Origin: Otis tarda
Taxonomy: Eukaryota > Chordata > Aves > Otidiformes > Otididae
Assembly: GCA_026413225.1 (NCBI GenBank)
Contig: CM048552.1
Coordinates: 161,646,053-161,710,052 of the forward strand
Direction: 5' to 3'
Length of the DNA: 64,000 nt
Below, one piece after another: positions 24,501 through 36,478 of the stretch (positions are counted from its first letter, which is position 1; each line of letters opens with the position of its first letter). The notes beneath the pieces are model-generated. The model saw only the letters and a list, made by a program, of their open reading frames with translations. It did not search any database and was not told where the DNA came from. The translations under genes were made by a program, and so were the position numbers.

Positions 24501-25981
24501 AAAAATACAAAGCTCTATTTGGTGAATACTATGTCATCATAATTCTGTTCTTTAGACATTTCTCAGTGCTGCTCATTAAGTTTATTATCACAAATGAAGT
24601 TTGTACAATCCCTGTTTTGAATGCTGTGTTGACTCACACACAATAGAGTAAGAAACGTCTAATAGTGATATAATCCCACAGGAACCATCTTTTTTTACTT
24701 TTGAAGTAATGCAAATAATACTCTGTGTTGCATTAAATTAGCATGAAGCTGATAAAGGGTAAAACCTATCAGCTGCATCATTCTCAATTTCGCTGTTCAC
24801 TGGTAGTGCTAACAGTTGCGGCAGCAAGTTCAGAACGATAAACCTGATGAAAAAGCCCTTTAATAGAAGCTCTATATCTAACAACAGTCATGCCAAGCCA
24901 GAAGACCAAGAAAATGTAAATAATCCAATAAGTAATTTATGTATTCATCGTGATCAAATGAAATGTTAAATGTGGAAAGACTGTCAATCTTTAAACAATA
25001 TCTATTGTAAGCCATGTCTATCTTTGGTTGGCTTTTGTAGAACTACTTATTTTGGGATACTTTTGCTTTTGTGTTGGTTTTTGTTTTTTTGTTTGGTTTT
25101 TTTTTTTAAATAAGTTGTAGAGGTTGAGGTATAATAAAGGACATCCTTAGATTAAACAAATTAATTATGTGTATGAATCACAACCAGCAGTCAATGTTGG
25201 AAGAAGGTAGCATATATATCAAAACTAAAATCAGTCACCCCGTTATTCTTTACTAATCTTGACTAATCATGAACTTATTGTTCAAGTACAGCTTATGTTT
25301 ATAGATTTTATATTTTCTGTCTGCCTGGAATAAAGTACTGTGCATTGCCCTTCCCAGTTTTCCCACATGTTTTGGGTAAGAATAAATGAGGTTGTCCTTT
25401 CCTGGACTAGTTTACTTTCTTTAAACAGTGTACCAGCTACACTTTCTAGCATTTATAAGGTTGGTTCCTAGCCCCTTCCCATCCACTCTCTGTCAAACCC
25501 GTATCACCTTCATCACAGTGGAAAGGGGAGAACTCTTTTCTCAATATTCCAGACCAAGCACAGGAGTGTAAATAAGCCCTCCTTTCCTTAAATATCCATA
25601 AGAAAGTGTATATTTATTCCCACATGCTTTCATAAATGTAAGTTATGTTATTAACTTCACCTGTAAGTATAAATACCATCATAAATCTCCCAGGAATTTT
25701 CACTTTAAGCCCACTTATAAGGTCTGAATATTTTCCTTCTTCTCACCATCCTCAATACTCATTATATCTCTCCGCTTCATTGAGTACACTTTCCTTAATC
25801 TTTGTGAACAAATAATCTATTCAGAATGTTTACTTTTGAACCACCATGCTAGCAAATCGACTGCAAGAGCAGGGGACTGGAATATTCCTGTTTTATATTC
25901 CTATCTAATGTGAGAATTGATAATACGATGGATGGATGCAAGAGATTAATCCTTTATTTACAAAATTGGATTATCAAATAA
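21578..25981. other. AT-rich non-coding sequence
   Basis: No recognised gene, transposon or RNA gene. Open frames of 60-120 codons occur (for example 22554-22922) but have no recognisable motif and end in A/T-rich sequence. Poly-A/T runs occur near 23200, 24490 and 25085-25110. Confidence 0.55.
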
Positions 25982-25986
25982 ATCCC
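25982..25986. repeat. Target-site duplication ATCCC (left)
   Basis: This pentamer is repeated exactly at 27136-27140 directly after the LTR end, marking the integration site of the solo LTR at 25987-27135. Confidence 0.95.
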
Positions 25987-27135
25987 TGTCGTAGTTTGGT
26001 CCTGTTTGGGACCAGACTACGCAGTGTCTCTCTCGCTCCCCCCACCCTCCAAGAGAATAGGGAGAGATAATATAAGAAAAAAGGCTCGAGGTTTGAGATA
26101 AGGACAGGGAGAGATCCTTAAAGTTACCGTTATGGGCAAAACAAACTCAACTTGGGGAAAACTGTTACTAAAAACAAACCAGGATAATGAGACAGAGAAG
26201 AAGGTAATCTGCCCCCACCTCTCCCTCTTCCCGGGCTTAACATTATTTCTACCACCTTCCCCTCCCCGAACAGCACAGGGCGGGCAGAGGGAATCGGGGT
26301 TAAGGTCATTTTAGCACACATCGCTTTGCGCCACTGCTTCGTCATCAGGGGAAGAACTCCTCACATTCCTCCACTGCTCCATCGTGGGTTCCCACTTATG
26401 GGCCACAGTCCTTTGTGAAACTGCTCCAGTGTGGGTCATATCTTCCACGAGGTGCAGTGCCTCCTGAACAGCTGCCTCAGTGGGCCCTCTACAAGACACA
26501 GCCTCCTTTAGGGATCCACCTGCCCTGGCATGGAGTCCTCCACAGGCTGCAGGTGGATCTCTGCTCCTCCGTGGCCCTCCATGGGCTGCAAAGGGACGGC
26601 CTGCTTCACCATGGGCTGCACCACCACAGGCTGCAGGGGAATTCTGTCCAGGAGCAGCATTACTCCTCCACCTCCTTCTTCACTGACCTTGGCGTCTGCA
26701 GCCATTCCTCTCACCAGAAATTCTTCACAACCGGCTCAGGCAAATGCCTCTCTTCAGGTTCTCTTCACATCACATCTCCTGTCCACTTCTTGCAGCCGGG
26801 CTGGGCCGAGTCGGGCCCAGACAGCCACTTGGCGGGAGACCAGAGGGTGAGGGCTGCAAGGCTCACAAGGCTTATGCCTCCCCCTCTCTGCCCCCTGCTT
26901 CAGCCTCTTCACATCTTCTTCTCCTTTTTTTTTTTTTTTTTTTTTTCCCCCTTCTTAAGTAGGTTATCACAGAGGCGTTATCACAGAACATTCTGTCACC
27001 AATTGGCTCGGCTCTGGCCAGCAATGGGTCCACCCTAGGCCTGGCCAAGTCCACCACACAAAGGGGAAACTACTTCTAAAAGCTTCTTACAGAAGCTACC
27101 ACCATAGCTTCCCCTCACTAAATAAAACCAGAACA
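25987..27135 (-). mobile_element. Solo LTR, ERV family 1, copy A
   Basis: Read on the minus strand the LTR opens TGTTCTGGTTTTATTTAGTG and ends CCAAACTACGACA, with TG...CA termini and exact ATCCC duplications outside. The promoter-like part lies at the right: CCAATTGG at 26999-27006 and a weak TATA variant, CTACTTAAG, about 40 bp downstream in the minus direction. A 22-base A/T homopolymer (about 26925-26946) follows. The middle carries repeated CTGCAGCCCATGG-type motifs. The AATAAA signal present in copy B at the matching place is altered here. No gag, pol or env sequence adjoins it, so it is a recombined solo LTR. Its 5-bp duplications are compatible with an ERVL-type integrase; the class is inference. 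Confidence 0.93.
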
Positions 27136-27140
27136 ATCCC
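27136..27140. repeat. Target-site duplication ATCCC (right)
   Basis: Exact partner of 25982-25986. Confidence 0.95.
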
Positions 27141-27440
27141 TCTTGGTTTTAGTTCCTGTAATGATTTTACTTTTTTTTTTTAAGTATTCTAGTAATTTTA
27201 TTTATCACCCCAAAATACACCATTTAAACATTTTACATGTTTGTGTTAAAAGAACGCTGTGGTTACAAGCCCCAGAACTCAAGAAGATACAAATGGTTAG
27301 AGTTAAATCCTCCTGTGGGTCATAATTTGGTCCTCTACATCAAGGTATACTTTAACTGTTGGATCATACATGGAGTCTTCTATTATTCAGAAAATTTACC
27401 TCTCACAAAGATGCTTAAAGTGAAATACAGAAATTTAAAA

Positions 27441-27445
27441 GTGTA
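27441..27445. repeat. Target-site duplication GTGTA (left)
   Basis: Repeated exactly at 28606-28610, directly after the LTR end. Confidence 0.95.
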
Positions 27446-27577
27446 TGTTGTGGTTTTGTTTAGTGAGGAGGGGCCTAAGGTGGTAGCTTCTGCAGGAAAC
27501 TGCTAGAAGTCGCTCCCCTTTGTTCAGTGGACTCAGCCGGGCCTAGGGCGGACCTGCTGCTGGCCAAGGCTGAACCG

Positions 27578-27627
27578 ATTGGTAGCAGAATGTTCCGTGA
27601 TAACGTCTCTGTGATAATGTATTTAAG
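27578..27627 (+). promoter_or_regulatory. LTR promoter: inverted CCAAT box and TATTTAAG box
   Basis: ATTGG at 27578-27582 and TATTTAAG at 27620-27627 have the order and ~40-bp spacing of a retroviral U3 core promoter. Copies at 25987-27135 and 43218-44102 keep the CCAAT element as CCAATTGG, but their TATA boxes read CTACTTAAG and CTCTTTAAG. Copy B therefore has the best-preserved box. Activity is inferred. Confidence 0.65.
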
Positions 27628-28415
27628 AAGGGGAAAACAAAAAAAAAAAAAGAGAAGAGAAGATGTGAAGAAGCTGAGCAGGGGCAGAGGCGCAGAGGGG
27701 GAGGCGCAGGCCTCATGGGCCTTGCAGGCCTCACCCTCTGGCCTCTTGCCAGGCGGCTGTCTGGGCCCGACTCGGCCCAGCCCGGCTGCAAGAAGTGGAG
27801 AGGAGATGAGATGGATGATGTGAAGAGATTCTGAGAGGCATCTGCCAGCCTGTTGTGAAGAACTTTTCTTGTGAGAGGAACGGCTGCAGATGCCAAGGTC
27901 AGTTCAGAAGGAGGGGGAGGAGTAATGTGGCATCTGGCCAAGATTCCCCTGCAGCATGTGGTGACGACCATGGTGGAGCAGGTTGTCCCCCTGCAGCCCA
28001 TGGAGGTCCATGGAGGAGCAGAGATCCACCTGGAGCCCGTGAAGGACCCCACATCTGGGGGAGGTGGATGCCTGAAGGTGGCTGTGGCCCATGGAGGGCC
28101 CGCTGGGGCAGCTGTTCTGGAGAGACTGCACTCCATGGAAGAGATGACCCATGCCGGAGCAGTTTCACGAAGGACTGTGGCGTATGGGTGGGACCCCACA
28201 ACAGAGTCGGGGAGGAATGTGAGGAGTTCTTCCCCCGACCATGAAGTAGCGGAGTAAAACAACGTGTGATGAACTGACCGAAACCCCCATTCCCTTTTCC
28301 CCCCTGTGCTGCTCGGAGTGGGGGGAAGGTAGTAGAGATAATGTTAAGCTTGGGAAGAGGGAGGGGTGGAGGGAGGTTATCTTGTTCTCTGTCTCATTAT
28401 CCTGCTGTTTGTAGT

Positions 28416-28421
28416 AATAAA
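28416..28421 (+). terminator. LTR polyadenylation signal AATAAA
   Basis: AATAAA lies in the 3' part of LTR copy B, 184 bp before its end. It is absent in copy A by substitution and in copy C by deletion, so only this copy could plausibly end transcripts here. Confidence 0.6.
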
Positions 28422-28605
28422 TGAATAGTTTTCCCCAAGTCGAGTCTGTTTTGCCCATGACGGTAACTTTAAGGATTTTCTCCCTGTCCTTATCTCAAAC
28501 CTCGAGCCGTTTTTCCTTATATTATCTCTCCCTATTCTCTTGGAGGGTGGGGGGAGTGAGAGAGAGACTGCGTAGTCTGGTCCTGATCAGGGCTGAACTA
28601 CGACA

Positions 28606-28610
28606 GTGTA
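28606..28610. repeat. Target-site duplication GTGTA (right)
   Basis: Exact partner of 27441-27445. Confidence 0.95.
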
Positions 28611-31600
28611 ATATAATGCCTAAATTCCAATACAAAATCCCACTAAAAATCTCCAGGTCCTTGTGTTCAGGTAGTAGATCTTGAAATCATTTGGAGAAAT
28701 GTGCTTATGGGCTTGAACATGCATGGCAGGCAGAGGTTTGGTCTTTGCTTTTGAGGTATAACTGTATTGCATGCAGGGACGGTCTACTATAAAATATGTA
28801 GCAACCTTGGGGGCAGGACCAAGATACTCAGTGAGAATCAGTTGCTTTTTGAATCTGAATTTTATTCTATACTCATAAATTTTGCACTCCTAAGTCCACC
28901 ACAGCTTGACCTCGGTAGCAGAGATGGCAGATGGTGTGGAATAAAACTGAAGTTTGGGAGAAAAAGTGATCTACTCAAACTTCTCGAATGAATTCTCCAA
29001 TCTTATAATGTTCATTGCTGTCTCTTAATCCTTCCTTATCGGCCATACTTTCAGAGAAAATTCATGAGTTAGGCTAGAAAACCGATTTTTACAAAGGTAT
29101 TTATGCCAGAACTCTGGATAAGCACCTACAACACCTACAAAGTTTTCACTGTCCTAGGCACTTCCTCTCATATGTCATAGTCATAATAATATTATATAAC
29201 TGCAACAGAAACAAATCTTCCACAGAACTCTGGTGACCATTTGATAATTTATCTTACTCACTGTTCTTTAGCCTGTGCCCTATTCCTTATTTACTACTTA
29301 TTTAAACTTTGTTCCGAAAACAAGGTAATTACTTTCTGGTAGGATTTATTTCTGTGGTTACTTCATTATTAGTCTGTCAGCTGAGATATTATAATCTCTG
29401 TCTCAAAATGCAGAACTAAAAATCACTGTCTGATGGTCAGCATTGTCTATTTATATGGAATATTCATTATGAACCCTAAAGAGATGCAAGTGAAGTGAGG
29501 TTGTGTTCCTGCCCCTTGTACTGTGTAGCCATATCAGTTACTGATGCTAAAAAACAAAGCTGCATAATCCAAAGAAATGGTTCAAAGATTGTTCTTATCA
29601 CAGATGGATGAAAATCTGCTATCAAATCTCACATTGATCTCTTGTGAAGAAAGATGTTCTCTTTCTTCAGAAACTGGCTCAGCTAGTGGTTGGGTTTAGC
29701 TCATTGACTGCGAGCTTCTTAGAGCATGAATCATGGTCTCTTTCATACATAGCTAAGGACAGAGTCAATATAATGTTTTATTTACATTCTACCCTTTTAG
29801 TTTAAAACTAGATTTTAAACAGAGTTCAGGTGCAGGTAGGTGCAGGTGCAACACAGGTCAAGTTTTGTCACTGGCATAATCACATTTTAACCTTGTTTTA
29901 AATAATATAAATTAAAATTAGACTTTGTTGTGAAGCATGAAAGACAGAGTATTATAGATCTCAGAATATATATATTTTTCTTGCCAATGAAACTAAAGAA
30001 TATATGAAACAAAATTTTGTAAAAACACATTTGTAAGTTCAACTGTCTGTTGTTTCAGCATTCCAAGAGCTCAGCAATTTCCTCTTCACATCCAAAACCA
30101 AATCACATGACATGCTATGTCTCTTGACAGTTGTCTAATGAAAGAATGGAATGAATTAGAGTTGTTTACAAATAGTCCAAGTGGACTATTTCTCACCTAG
30201 TCAGTCTGACATATAAAATACTGCTTCCAAAACTGAGTGAACAGTTTGGCAGAAGGTAGAGCTAATTTATCTGACACCAACGTTATTTCAAATAAAATCA
30301 AATGCAATGTGTCCTTCTTTCCATGTAACCTGCAAGATTTAGAAGTTGTCTTTCATTTTTATTATTTCATTCTCTTCTGCTCATATAGCCTGACAATCAT
30401 TGAGTTATTTATCATCAGTTTAGTACTTCTCAGTCGCTGGAACCAGTCTACTTTTTGTAACAAAATGGAAAACTGTATTGGAATTGTTTAGATTAGATAG
30501 ATGGCATGCACCTGACTATGTACAGAATAATTTCATTGTGGCTTTACTTGATCTAGGTGAAGTATACTTCCCTTGATCAGCCAGACTGAATAATAACGAT
30601 GCACTTCACAGTGACTAAAATCAGTTTTCCCAGGACAGCACCATGTGATTTCATCCTCCAAACCAGACTAGCAAAATGCTCCACTGCTCTTACACCTGAC
30701 AACTTTGTTTTCGCATGTTCAATTTAGCAAAACTCAAAAGGAATTCTGAAAGTTGTCTGTCTCATAAAATGTTAACTGATCTCTCTCCAGGAAAATTGTT
30801 CCACTATAATGTTCCAAAAGAATGGAAAATAAAATGGACAAGGAAAACATAGTGATTTGGGTAAACAATCGTATTCACTAGAGATTGCTTACAGGCACAC
30901 AAGGTAGAAGAAATTTTACTTTATAGTCAATTTAAATAAATGATTGCTATTGCAAATGAGGAAGAAACTGTGTTATGGTATTGATTGATTGAATGCTTAA
31001 TTCTGATCTTAAATTGTTTTGAGGTATAGTTTACTTTGAGGCTTACTTTAAATTGTATTATGGCAAAACATCAAATAAAATCTCTTTTTCTAGTAAGAAA
31101 GGTTTCAAGGAGCAAAGGTTTACCAGGTGCCAGTCCAAACCTTGTTAAAATGTGTGTAGTACAACAAGCAAAACTATAATATGAAATAAAACTTTCACAA
31201 AAAAATGCACTTAAAATAATTTATAAATATTCAAAATTGATGGGTATGTGCTAGGAATAGATACCAGGCACAACTCCTCTGTATTTTGTAGAAAATTCTA
31301 GATACTGTAAGCAAAAATTGTTATAGTTAAAATAATGATGATGACTAAGTCACTCATGTAAGGAATTATTTAGTTACTGAATATTTATTAACATTTTCAC
31401 TGAACATTCTTGCTCCTTCCTGTTTTTTAATCCTTTCAGTCTTCTCCTGATGAACATCTCTGTTTTAATGGTGCAATGTTACAAACAGTAACATTTACAG
31501 TAATACCATCAGTACTAACACTTAAAATAATAGCATCATTTCAATGAGCAGCTGAAAAGACCCAATGGTACCAGGCTGGTGTATCAATAAGATGCTTAAC

Positions 31601-33584
31601 TTTTACACAAACTGTTCTCTTCTAAAGGATCTGCTGTTAACTTGTCTGATGTTAAATTTCATCATCAATCATTCTTACTAAATATGCAGTACGTTTTCAT
31701 ATTCTAAGACCTTTATAGACCTCCTGCAAGTTCAGTCATTTCTTTAACAGAGTTTCATTCAAATGTGGAGAGAATAATTCCCTTTCCTTCTCTTTTATTG
31801 AGATGACCTACCCTTCCGACACTGGTGATATTCCCAGTGTTTAAAAGCATATTGAGTGCAAATGTCATGTCCGAAAGACAAAGTCTCTGTTCATGAAAAC
31901 GCAATATAGGGTCCTAATTCAAAGCCCATTGAAGCACTGAAATCCCTGGAGGGGAAAAAAACCAAAACAACAAAACAACAAAATAAAACCTGATTTCAGT
32001 GACTACAAAGAAAATAAAGAAATGCAAAAAAAAAAAAAAGTGTTCATTACAATAGTGCTGTATACAACATTAAGGTACATTCCTTGCAATGAATGCAAGT
32101 AATTGCAAGTAATGGACAATGGAAACCCATAACAACGTAGTTAGCAGTGAGAACACTTCTCACAGTGTAAGTGGGGTTGAGGGATCAATTTGACAAAGAA
32201 GGTCATATAACAGATGATTATCAGCTTGCTCTTCCAACACAGATGGTTATTTAATAGAAAGTAAATGGTGGATTGTGTCAAGAGGAAGATTCTCTACTGT
32301 TAATAGACAATAAAAATAAGAGATAGCAGAGAAGGTGGAGTTACAGAGTGCTTTGCAGAGGGTGAATGTGAAATTAAATTGGAGGAGTCAGTGACCAGAT
32401 TGCAGAAAGGTAGAAAACAAGTTCTGAGTGATAAAGCATAAGATAATTTTGGTGGCAGCATGTTAATCCTCAAAAAATGGATGCTGATAAAAAGATCACA
32501 ATTCCTGGGACAGAAAATAGCTACAGCTTCACTGAGACCTTTACCTGTGATGTGTTTTTCCCTCAGGTTTTGAAGGAACTCTAAAAGAAAATTGTATCAC
32601 GTTCTAGTAAGGGACTGATATGAAGAATAATAAATTAAATAACTCAAAGATAACACAAAGTTCTTGAGTCTGGGAGTGAAATATTCAATTAAGGATTTAA
32701 AAGTTCTCTATAAGAGCTGGCATTTAAGACTGCAGGTTTTGTGAAGTAGCTAATTTCCCCATGCAATATACATGAAGACCTCAGATCCTGCACACTGCAG
32801 ATCCTGCAAGAAACTACCTGATAGGACTGATCACAGTAGCGATTTACCAGAAATCACAGTGTCCTGTAGGGCTATAGATGTATACGTTTGTGTGTATATG
32901 TGTGCACTTTTATCTCTTCATGAGCCACAGATGATAGGTGAATTTTTGCACCACTTGGCTAAACACCCTGTAGTGATGGCAGACCTGTTCTCTCTTATGT
33001 CACAGTGAAGTGATTAGAATGATTGATCAGTGAAGGATCCCTACCTTTAGAGGCCAATAAGTTGCAATTTCACCTTTTAAGATCTGAGAGAGTGTCCTCA
33101 TTACCCTAAGTTTCAAGCTACAACCACTTATAAGATGGGGATACTGTGCATTTCTTGATCTGAAGTGCTAGAGAAAATGGCACTGATATTGAAAAAAAAT
33201 TTTTTTTTTTTTTTGCTGGATAAATTTCCAGCAGGATCAACAGATTGATCTACCTCACTGCATGGTTAGCTGAAATGCAGGAGGCAGTGGGAATGTGCTG
33301 TTACAGACATACAAGGAGGTTGGCATTCTCAGCATAGCACTGTCCCACAGGGGTTTGTGGCACTCAGGAAGCCTCACTGCCAGTGGGGACAGGAAGAGAT
33401 CAGATCATGTTTTATCATGTTGAACAAGCAGGGAAAGGAAAAGAGAACAGAACAAATGAGGCAAATAATCAAACAGAAGTAAAACAACAAAGTAAATTCT
33501 AAAAGTTGGCGTATTTTGAACAATATATTTAAAAACACATTTTGTGTTATGCTTTATTGAAGAGTAACAGAATTATATGAGGAA
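28611..33584. other. AT-rich non-coding sequence
   Basis: Nearly 5 kb without a recognisable gene or transposon. Simple A-rich runs occur near 31960-32040 and an A/T homopolymer block at 33191-33213. Open frames are under 85 codons and lack known motifs. Confidence 0.55.
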
Positions 33585-34329
33585 GCACATGTGGTAGGTT
33601 CTGCACATGGGCTGGGCCAATCCCAGGCACAAATACAGGCTGGGCAGAGAATGGATCAAGAGTAGCCCTGAGGACATGGACTTGGGGGTGCTGGTGGCTG
33701 AGAAGCCCGACATGAGTCGGCAATGTGCACCTGCAGCCCAGAAAGCCAACCGCATCCTGGGCTGCACCGAAAGAAGCATGATCAGCAGGTCGAGGGAGGT
33801 GATTCTCCCTGTCTACTCTGCTCTCATTAGACCCCACTTGAAGTGCTGTGTCCACCTCTGGAGCCCCCAATAGAAGAAAGACGTGGACCTGTTGGACAGA
33901 ATCCAGAGAAGAGCCATGAAGATGATCAGAGGGCTGGAACACCTCTCCTATGATGACAGGCTGAGACAGTTGGGGTTGTTCAGCATGGAGAAGAGAAGTC
34001 TCTGTGGAGACCTTATAGCAGCCTTCCAGTACCTAATGGGAGCCTACAAAAAAACTGGAGCGGGACTTCTGACAAGGGCATGTAGTGGCAGGACAAGAAG
34101 TAATGGTTTTAAACTGGAAGAAGGTAGATGTAGATAAGATATAAGGAATAAATTCTTTAGTCTGAAGGTGCTGAGGCACTGACCCATGTTGCCCAGATTG
34201 CCAGAGTGATCAAGGCCAGGTTGGATGGTGACCTGGTCTAGTGGAAAGTGTCCTTGGCCAGGGCAGGAAGGTTGGAACTAGATGATCTTTAAGGTTCCTT
34301 CCAACCTAGACCATTATATGATTCTATGA
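33585..34329 (+). mobile_element. CR1 LINE, 5'-truncated, ~0.75 kb
   Basis: The copy starts near the GTTCTGCACATGGGC block and ends CCATTATATGATTCTATGA. A short deletion in the 3' untranslated part removes bases between the GTTGCCCAGA block and CAAGGCCAGGTTGGATGG. The CTAGATGATCTTTAAGG variant links it to the subfamily of the copies ending at 13364 and 54199. Confidence 0.93.
33607..34137 (+). pseudogene. CR1 ORF2 C-terminal fragment with one in-frame stop
   Basis: Two open parts, 33607-33873 and 33883-34137, lie in the same frame and are separated by a TAG at 33871-33873 after the Leu-Trp-Ser-Pro-Gln motif. A second stop ends the frame at 34137, before the usual terminus. Motifs seen include Arg-Pro-His-Leu, Arg-Arg-Ala-Met-Lys-Met and Leu-Gly-Leu-Phe-Ser. 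Point nonsense changes rather than frameshifts inactivated this copy. Confidence 0.88.
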
Positions 34330-36478
34330 AACAGGAAAAATAAAAAAAAATATTCAGAGGTTTTTATGTTTTTGCATCAGAAACTGAGAAATATCTGCAG
34401 AAATATATACCTTGCTGTATTCTGAAAGGTGAATAAAAGAACTGCCAGAGAACAGAGATTTTAATTTACAGTATAACAGAGACACCCAGAACCAGAGTGT
34501 AGGGAAATCTATTAATGTAAAGACATGCAAGTATGTGGCAGTATTTGCACCAGATCCATGAACTCTTACTACCCAAGTGCCTTGTGTTTAATTATTATTT
34601 GAAAATCAATTTTATTTGATTTACTGTGCTTGATTTATGTCTTCTAATAAAGAATAAAATCACATAGAGTTCATTTTGCGTATTGTATTGATAACATTCA
34701 TGTCTTAAATCCTAAATAAATAAAGATTTACTTTTAGCAACTAAAGTGTTGAGCTATAATTTTTTTCCACATAAGATGGACACTCTATGACTGCCTAGAG
34801 GCCATTTATTTTTTATGAAATGGGTGCATGCACATAATTTGGATATATGACAAATTGAAATTCATAGAATAAAATTATTTTTCAGATGTTATATGAAGAG
34901 GCACCTGTCCTGGAAATCCTAAGTGTGATATCTGTTTAGTTTTGACAGAAGACTTAGTGTGTATCCTCTCTAATAATCTTTTTCTTTTTAATATGTCACT
35001 TGCTTTTAACTTCCAGTTTTATAATCAGAATGCAAATTTTCCTTCTGCATGAGACTTGAAAGAGAAAAAAAAATCAAAACAAAAAAGGAAAAAAGCAAAC
35101 AAACACTACATACCTTCATTGCTTGCCAATATCACATTTTGTTTTACGTTTCATTTTTTTCAGGATCTCATAAAGATAGATATGTATGAGCAGAAGAATC
35201 TAGTTCCTAACAGTGAAAGTCAATGGTGCAGATAATAGAGATTCAGAATCTCTTTGCAAAATATACATTGTCCTCTTTGTCAGACCCAGATGTTTGCAAA
35301 ACCAGGAAACTGTATTATAAACAAACAAACAAACAAATAAACAGATAGCTTGAAGGAAAGGTCTTCTTAGCTAGATTTATTAAGCAAGATCTTCAATATG
35401 CCATATGGCAGCTTGCCTTTTCCAAGAAGCACGTATCTGTGGATGAATGTACTGAGATTTACTGACCAGCACTAGTGGAAAAATTGATGCCACCCAGGAA
35501 AAAGAGGTGCTTTCCGTAGTGTTTTTCACTGGTGTCACTTGTGATGCATTTCCAAGTAGTCCATTTTACCCCAGTATGCTTTCAATCAAAACAGTGATCT
35601 CCATTTAGCCTGCTGTTTAGAGGAATCTCTAGATATCTCAGTTACAAGAAATGGAGGGCATTTATAAGATTCATCATGTTATCTAACACAGCTTGCTTGT
35701 ATCAGAATATTCTGTGCATGAAATGCAAACAAAAGCATGTACAAAGATTTTAAAAGTCATTATTCAAGTAAATGGAAAACAGGCAAACCACATGTTTCAA
35801 GTGTTCGGCAACTCAACAGACATTTTTATTTTACCTGAAAAAAAAGTGAATATAGTTATTCTTTGCTTATCATCAAGGGATAAATGCTTTTATTGCAGTC
35901 ATTTCTGGCAGAGATTTGTTTCCCTTTCATTAGGAACTGTAGTATTTTATAGTTGCTTTTTACAGGAGTTTGGAATATGAACTGTAATACAAATGCTAAA
36001 TTCATCCTCAAAAATATTAAATACAGTCTTATCCTCTCTCTACAAATTGCTTATTTTGTATTATTTAAATGCCTTTTTTTTTAATACAATATTTTATCTC
36101 AGTGGTATGTTACTTGACAACTTGCAACATTAGCCAGCCAGTGAAGACACAAAAGGGAAATACTTAACAGACGCCAGGACATGCTCATTAAGAGGCTTAT
36201 CCTGCCTGAGAAGGCAGCAGAAAAAGGAAAATGGAGGTTTAACTCCCTTCTCTGGCAGTGTAAAAAATGTAAAAAAAATAAAAGTTACTATTGTGTATAA
36301 AATTTCATTAGCTTTAAGCTCAAGGAAATAATTATTTTAATCAAATGCACTATCAACCAATGGAATTTATTGTCCATAATACCGCCAAGGTCAAATCTTA
36401 GCAAAATTCAGAGAGTGGGACATTTATATGAACAACCATATTAAGAGTTCTGAAATAGATGGTCAAGATAAAAAAAAA
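34330..36478. other. AT-rich non-coding sequence
   Basis: No gene or transposon end is recognised. A (CAAA)n run lies at 35319-35342. An open frame at 35693-35980 has no recognised motif. Confidence 0.55.
35319..35342. repeat. (CAAA)n simple repeat
   Basis: About five tandem ACAA/CAAA units followed by AAATAAAC. Ordinary simple repeat. Confidence 0.85.

Larger units (their letters stand above)
27446..28605 (+). mobile_element. Solo LTR, ERV family 1, copy B
   Basis: The element opens TGTTGTGGTTTTGTTTAGTG and ends GGCTGAACTACGACA, with exact GTGTA duplications. It contains an inverted CCAAT box (ATTGG, 27578-27582), a TATTTAAG box (27620-27627), a purine-rich tract, a GC-rich middle with repeated GCCCATGGAGG motifs, and an AATAAA signal (28416-28421). 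A TTTTCCCCAAGTCGAG block and the LTR end follow. It is the most complete of three family-1 copies. Promoter and signal are about 790 bp apart, so the transcribed R region would be unusually long if both are used. No internal retroviral genes adjoin it. Confidence 0.94.

Noticed and set aside
27543-28262. 239-codon minus-strand open frame, and similar antisense frames at 26415-27038 and 43404-43997
   Set aside because: They run antisense through the GC-rich part of the family-1 LTRs, translate to low-complexity Ser/Pro-rich sequence and resemble no known protein.
25987-28605. LTRs A and B read as the two ends of one provirus
   Set aside because: They are in opposite orientation with separate target duplications, and only 310 bp of unique sequence lies between them.
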